Source: Euonymus europaeus (lineage: Eukaryota > Streptophyta > Magnoliopsida > Celastrales > Celastraceae). From it: 64,000 nt of DNA. The position numbers and the translations under genes were made by a program. The notes beneath the pieces were generated by a model. That model was not told the DNA's origin, did no database searches, and was given only the letters and a program-made list of their open reading frames with translations. Location: assembly GCA_963580455.1 (NCBI GenBank), contig OY756961.1, forward strand, positions 21,061,001 through 21,125,000. Reading direction: 5' to 3'. Positions 61,306 through 64,000 of this stretch are shown one piece after another (positions within the stretch are counted from its first letter, which is position 1; every line of letters starts with the position of its first letter).

Positions 61306-63944
61306 ATGTCGAAGCTATTTTCGAGGATTGCTGGGCTTTTCAGCAGTCGCACTTTCGCTGGTATAGACAAAGCAGGGAACAGATACTTTGTCAGAAAGGA
61401 GGAGATTGATGGTATAGGTAAGCTGCTCTCTTTGGACTTGGGTTTCGCGACTTTTAATTTTCGATTATTTGTCTTTGGCATCGTATTGCAGTTTCACTTA
61501 TCGAATTGTAATTCTTCTGTATTTGGATTCTATTTGTAATCTGCTCTTCTTTTATTTCCAAATATTTTTTTTTTCATTGATTTGATGTTTTCACGAAATG
61601 GGTCCGTCTCACCTTTGTTCATATGTATCTACGACTGGGTTGTTCTCATTAGTCTACTTGGTACGTTTCATAACAATTCTCACCTAGTCCTAAATGTTTT
61701 TTTTTTAACATTCTCATTCCGCAGCCATGTTTCATACTTTCATTGTCTTTAGGTAAACGGTCTCTCGACTCACAAATTACCTCTTTGCTACTTATTTGAT
61801 AAAAGCTGCCATCTCTTCCTAAAGTTAAACCACAATTTACATTATTAAGTAAATTCTTTCTAAAAGTTATCCCCTTATAGATTTCACCACCTAATTTTAT
61901 ACTCTCATGGTACTCTACTTTACTTGAATTAGATGATGGAAAACAAATTATTTGGATGTAAATTCTTGGGCAGTATCATTCTCAGTGTTTATGATGCTGT
62001 AAATTGTTCATTGCACCAGTGAAAGAGAAAAGATGGGTGATTTTCAAAGGTGAGGAGGATCCAACCACAGTTCCTGGTAAGCACCGGGCGAAAGCCTGTT
62101 CCGTTAGGAGATGATTGATAACTGAAAGATTTTGCTGAATACAAATGTTTATAATTTGTTGTCAAACAAAATAAAAATTTTGAGACCTGAGTAATTGATA
62201 GATTCTTTGTGGAGTTTTCAGTAGTGTGCAATGTTCTATTTGTGCTCAATGGCTGGTTGTGAATTATTGTAGTTGAATGGATATGTTGGCTCAATGGGCA
62301 ACGCAAAAGAGCTCCAACTCCAGAGGTAAACTAGTTCAACTTCTTCGGATATCCACAAGTCATCTCCCATCCATTCCCTTGCATCCTCTCCTCAACCTCA
62401 AAAAAATAATTATTTAAAAGGAAATAAAATATTGTGTTTTGAAATATGGTTTTCTGCAGTAATAGTGAAATCTTAGTTAAGCATATACAAGTTCTATTGA
62501 GCGAACAGAAAAAGGTATGATAAAGTTTATATGATGATTTCCATATGATAAATTTTGAGTCACTGAAGTCCTTGGCATCATTAAACCCATGGATAATGTA
62601 CTACTACAGATCTTTTTACCATATTGTGGTATGATGCAAGGCCATTCATAATATAAGATCATTTTTTGATCGGTGATTTATTTGATATGTGTGATTGAGA
62701 AAGTGAATGGCAGATGATTCTCAATTCCAAAGAGTAATCTAGATGATATTTATTTTCCTTAATATGTTAATTTTCCTCACTTAACAAGAGTTTTGATTTT
62801 GCATGCCAATCAGCTCCACTCATTGATCTACTTCTGCCACAATGGTCCATTCCAAAGTAGTAATCTGCATACAAGACAATCATACATTGTGGTTTGTCGA
62901 ACAATTCTTTATTTCATTTGGAATTTTATTTTTATTTCAGGAAATGATGGAGCTGGAAGCAAGGCGTGAACGTGTCAGGCTAAATGTTGAACGTATGTGT
63001 AACTGACTAGTTTCATGCCTTCAGTTTTTTTTTGCTGTTATTTTTTTCCCTTAAGTCATTGCTAATGTTATCTAGTGGCGGAAGAGAATTGCTCATGTGG
63101 ATTAATGTAGCTAATTCAAAATGGTTTGGAAGGTTTGGTGATGAAGTCATTGGGATGTATATTATTTTTTTTCCTTAACTAAACATGTCATCCTTTTCCT
63201 TGCCAGAATTGTCCAAATAACTTCAGTCCCACCAATAATTGCTTACTTTGATTAATTCTCTCAAACATTTGTGGTTATTGCGAATATGCTGTATTTTATA
63301 TTTTCTTTGGCTGGAAGTATGCTTTCACAATTTAGATGTAAATACAAGGTGCTTACCGTGTTAGATTAATAATGGCATTACTTCACTACTTCAGTGTTAC
63401 CAGAAGGTCAATAAAGTTATTTTAGATTTAGTTTTTGATAATGCTTTTAAATTGGATATTATTCAACTTCATCCAGACCCCTTTATAGTAGATTAGTAGT
63501 TATCTCTCTTTATGAGGTGTTAACATTACAAGATGATTTTACAACTTTTCTTCGATTTCCTCACTCTTTCAGTTGTTACTTGTTATGAGTTATGGCTTAT
63601 GATTTCCGATTATGTTTGCTATTCTCTCATGATTATAGTGATGCTAAAGGATTCTATGAGTGATTTCTGTGTTTTCATCTCAGATGGCTCCTGTTGATTA
63701 GCTCTTTTAATTAATTTTTTTCTTTTTGTTCTTTGAAATACATAGTTCTCAAGAAAGAAGAAGAGGAGAAGAGGGCCAAAGAAGGCCCCACTCGTAAAGG
63801 TGAGAGCACTGTCGGTCGCTGAAATACTTTCTCATTAACTGTATTTCTCCACTCGTGCAATCGTTGATAATTTTATTTGCTGTGTAGTCAAAGCTGAAGG
63901 CCCAGACTTGAAAAGTTTCATCCGGAAATTTCCTTCTTCAGAAG
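61306..63944 (+). CDS. NDUFAF2/NDUFA12-like mitochondrial complex I assembly factor, 3' end outside window
   Basis: Six exons are visible (61306-61417, 62020-62076, 62273-62325, 62941-62992, 63746-63799, 63888-63944), all in phase. The last ends at a GT donor and the gene continues beyond the window. The protein starts MSKLFSRIAGLFSSRTFAG, then GNRYFVRKEEIDGI, KEKRWVIFKGEEDPTTVP, VEWICWLNGQRKRAPTPEE and a Lys/Glu-rich helix. This is the B17.2/NDUFA12 fold shared by the 17.2-kDa complex I subunit and the assembly factor NDUFAF2 (mimitin); the plant protein with FKGEEDP and WICWLNGQRKRAPTPEE is the NDUFAF2-like type. It acts at the mitochondrial inner membrane during complex I assembly. Confidence 0.88.
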
Positions 63945-64000
63945 GTACTTTATACCTATTACTAGAGTAATGCATGCAAGGATATCATTGCTAGTATTTT

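Noticed and set aside
1..64000. CRISPR arrays, bacterial operons, tRNA or rRNA genes
   Set aside because: None seen; gene structure is plant nuclear throughout. A tRNA scan could not be run, so a hidden tRNA is not fully excluded.

Overview
This is a nuclear window from a flowering plant, most likely a eudicot. Evidence: AT-rich spacers, many short exons with GT-AG introns, a chloroplast-targeted histidine-pathway gene with HisH and HisF fused, plant families (S40/DUF584, GAUT, FAR1-type MULE, ULP1-type MULE passenger), and TTTAGGG-type telomere-like DNA. I cannot name the species. Exon-intron models were built by hand, checking reading phase at each junction and resemblance to known families. 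No alignment could be run.

Layout. 1-1.9 kb: a tandem duplication and a short inverted-repeat element. 1.97-7.58 kb (+): HISN4, 19 exons. 8.35-12.42 kb (-): LpxK-like lipid A 4'-kinase, 8 exons. 12.6-13.6 kb: a non-autonomous element with a perfect 9-bp target duplication, followed by a LINE remnant. About 15-24 kb: a large decayed Mutator-like element carrying a ULP1-protease-like pseudogene (+) and a FAR1-type transposase pseudogene (-), tail to tail, in DNA full of ACAATG/CATTGT words. 24.95-30.08 kb (+): bromodomain gene, 9 exons. 31.4-32.0 kb: piece of a GAMYB-like MYB gene without its DNA-binding domain. 32-36.5 kb: spacer with a LINE relic and a telomere-like tract. 36.58-37.39 kb (-): S40/DUF584 gene. 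37.4-47 kb: spacer with a MITE, a GAUT exon fragment, a second ACAATG-rich segment and a broken LINE RNase H domain. 47.3-58.4 kb (+): TAF1A-like RNA polymerase I factor. One of its introns holds a complete 3.3-kb hAT transposon (-) with perfect 8-bp target duplications and an unbroken 750-aa transposase. 59.6-60.75 kb (-): single-exon chloroplast ATP synthase gamma subunit. 61.3 kb to the end (+): NDUFAF2-like complex I assembly factor, cut off by the window edge.

The genes do not form one pathway; they are ordinary dispersed plant genes. The last two are divergent over about 550 bp and serve energy metabolism in different organelles. The observations most worth a second look are: the intact hAT with six TGGGCT boxes spaced alternately 11 and 12 bp; the gamma subunit lacking one of the two cysteines of the thioredoxin switch; the ULP1/FAR1 MULE and its unusual noncoding DNA; and a GC-AG intron in HISN4.
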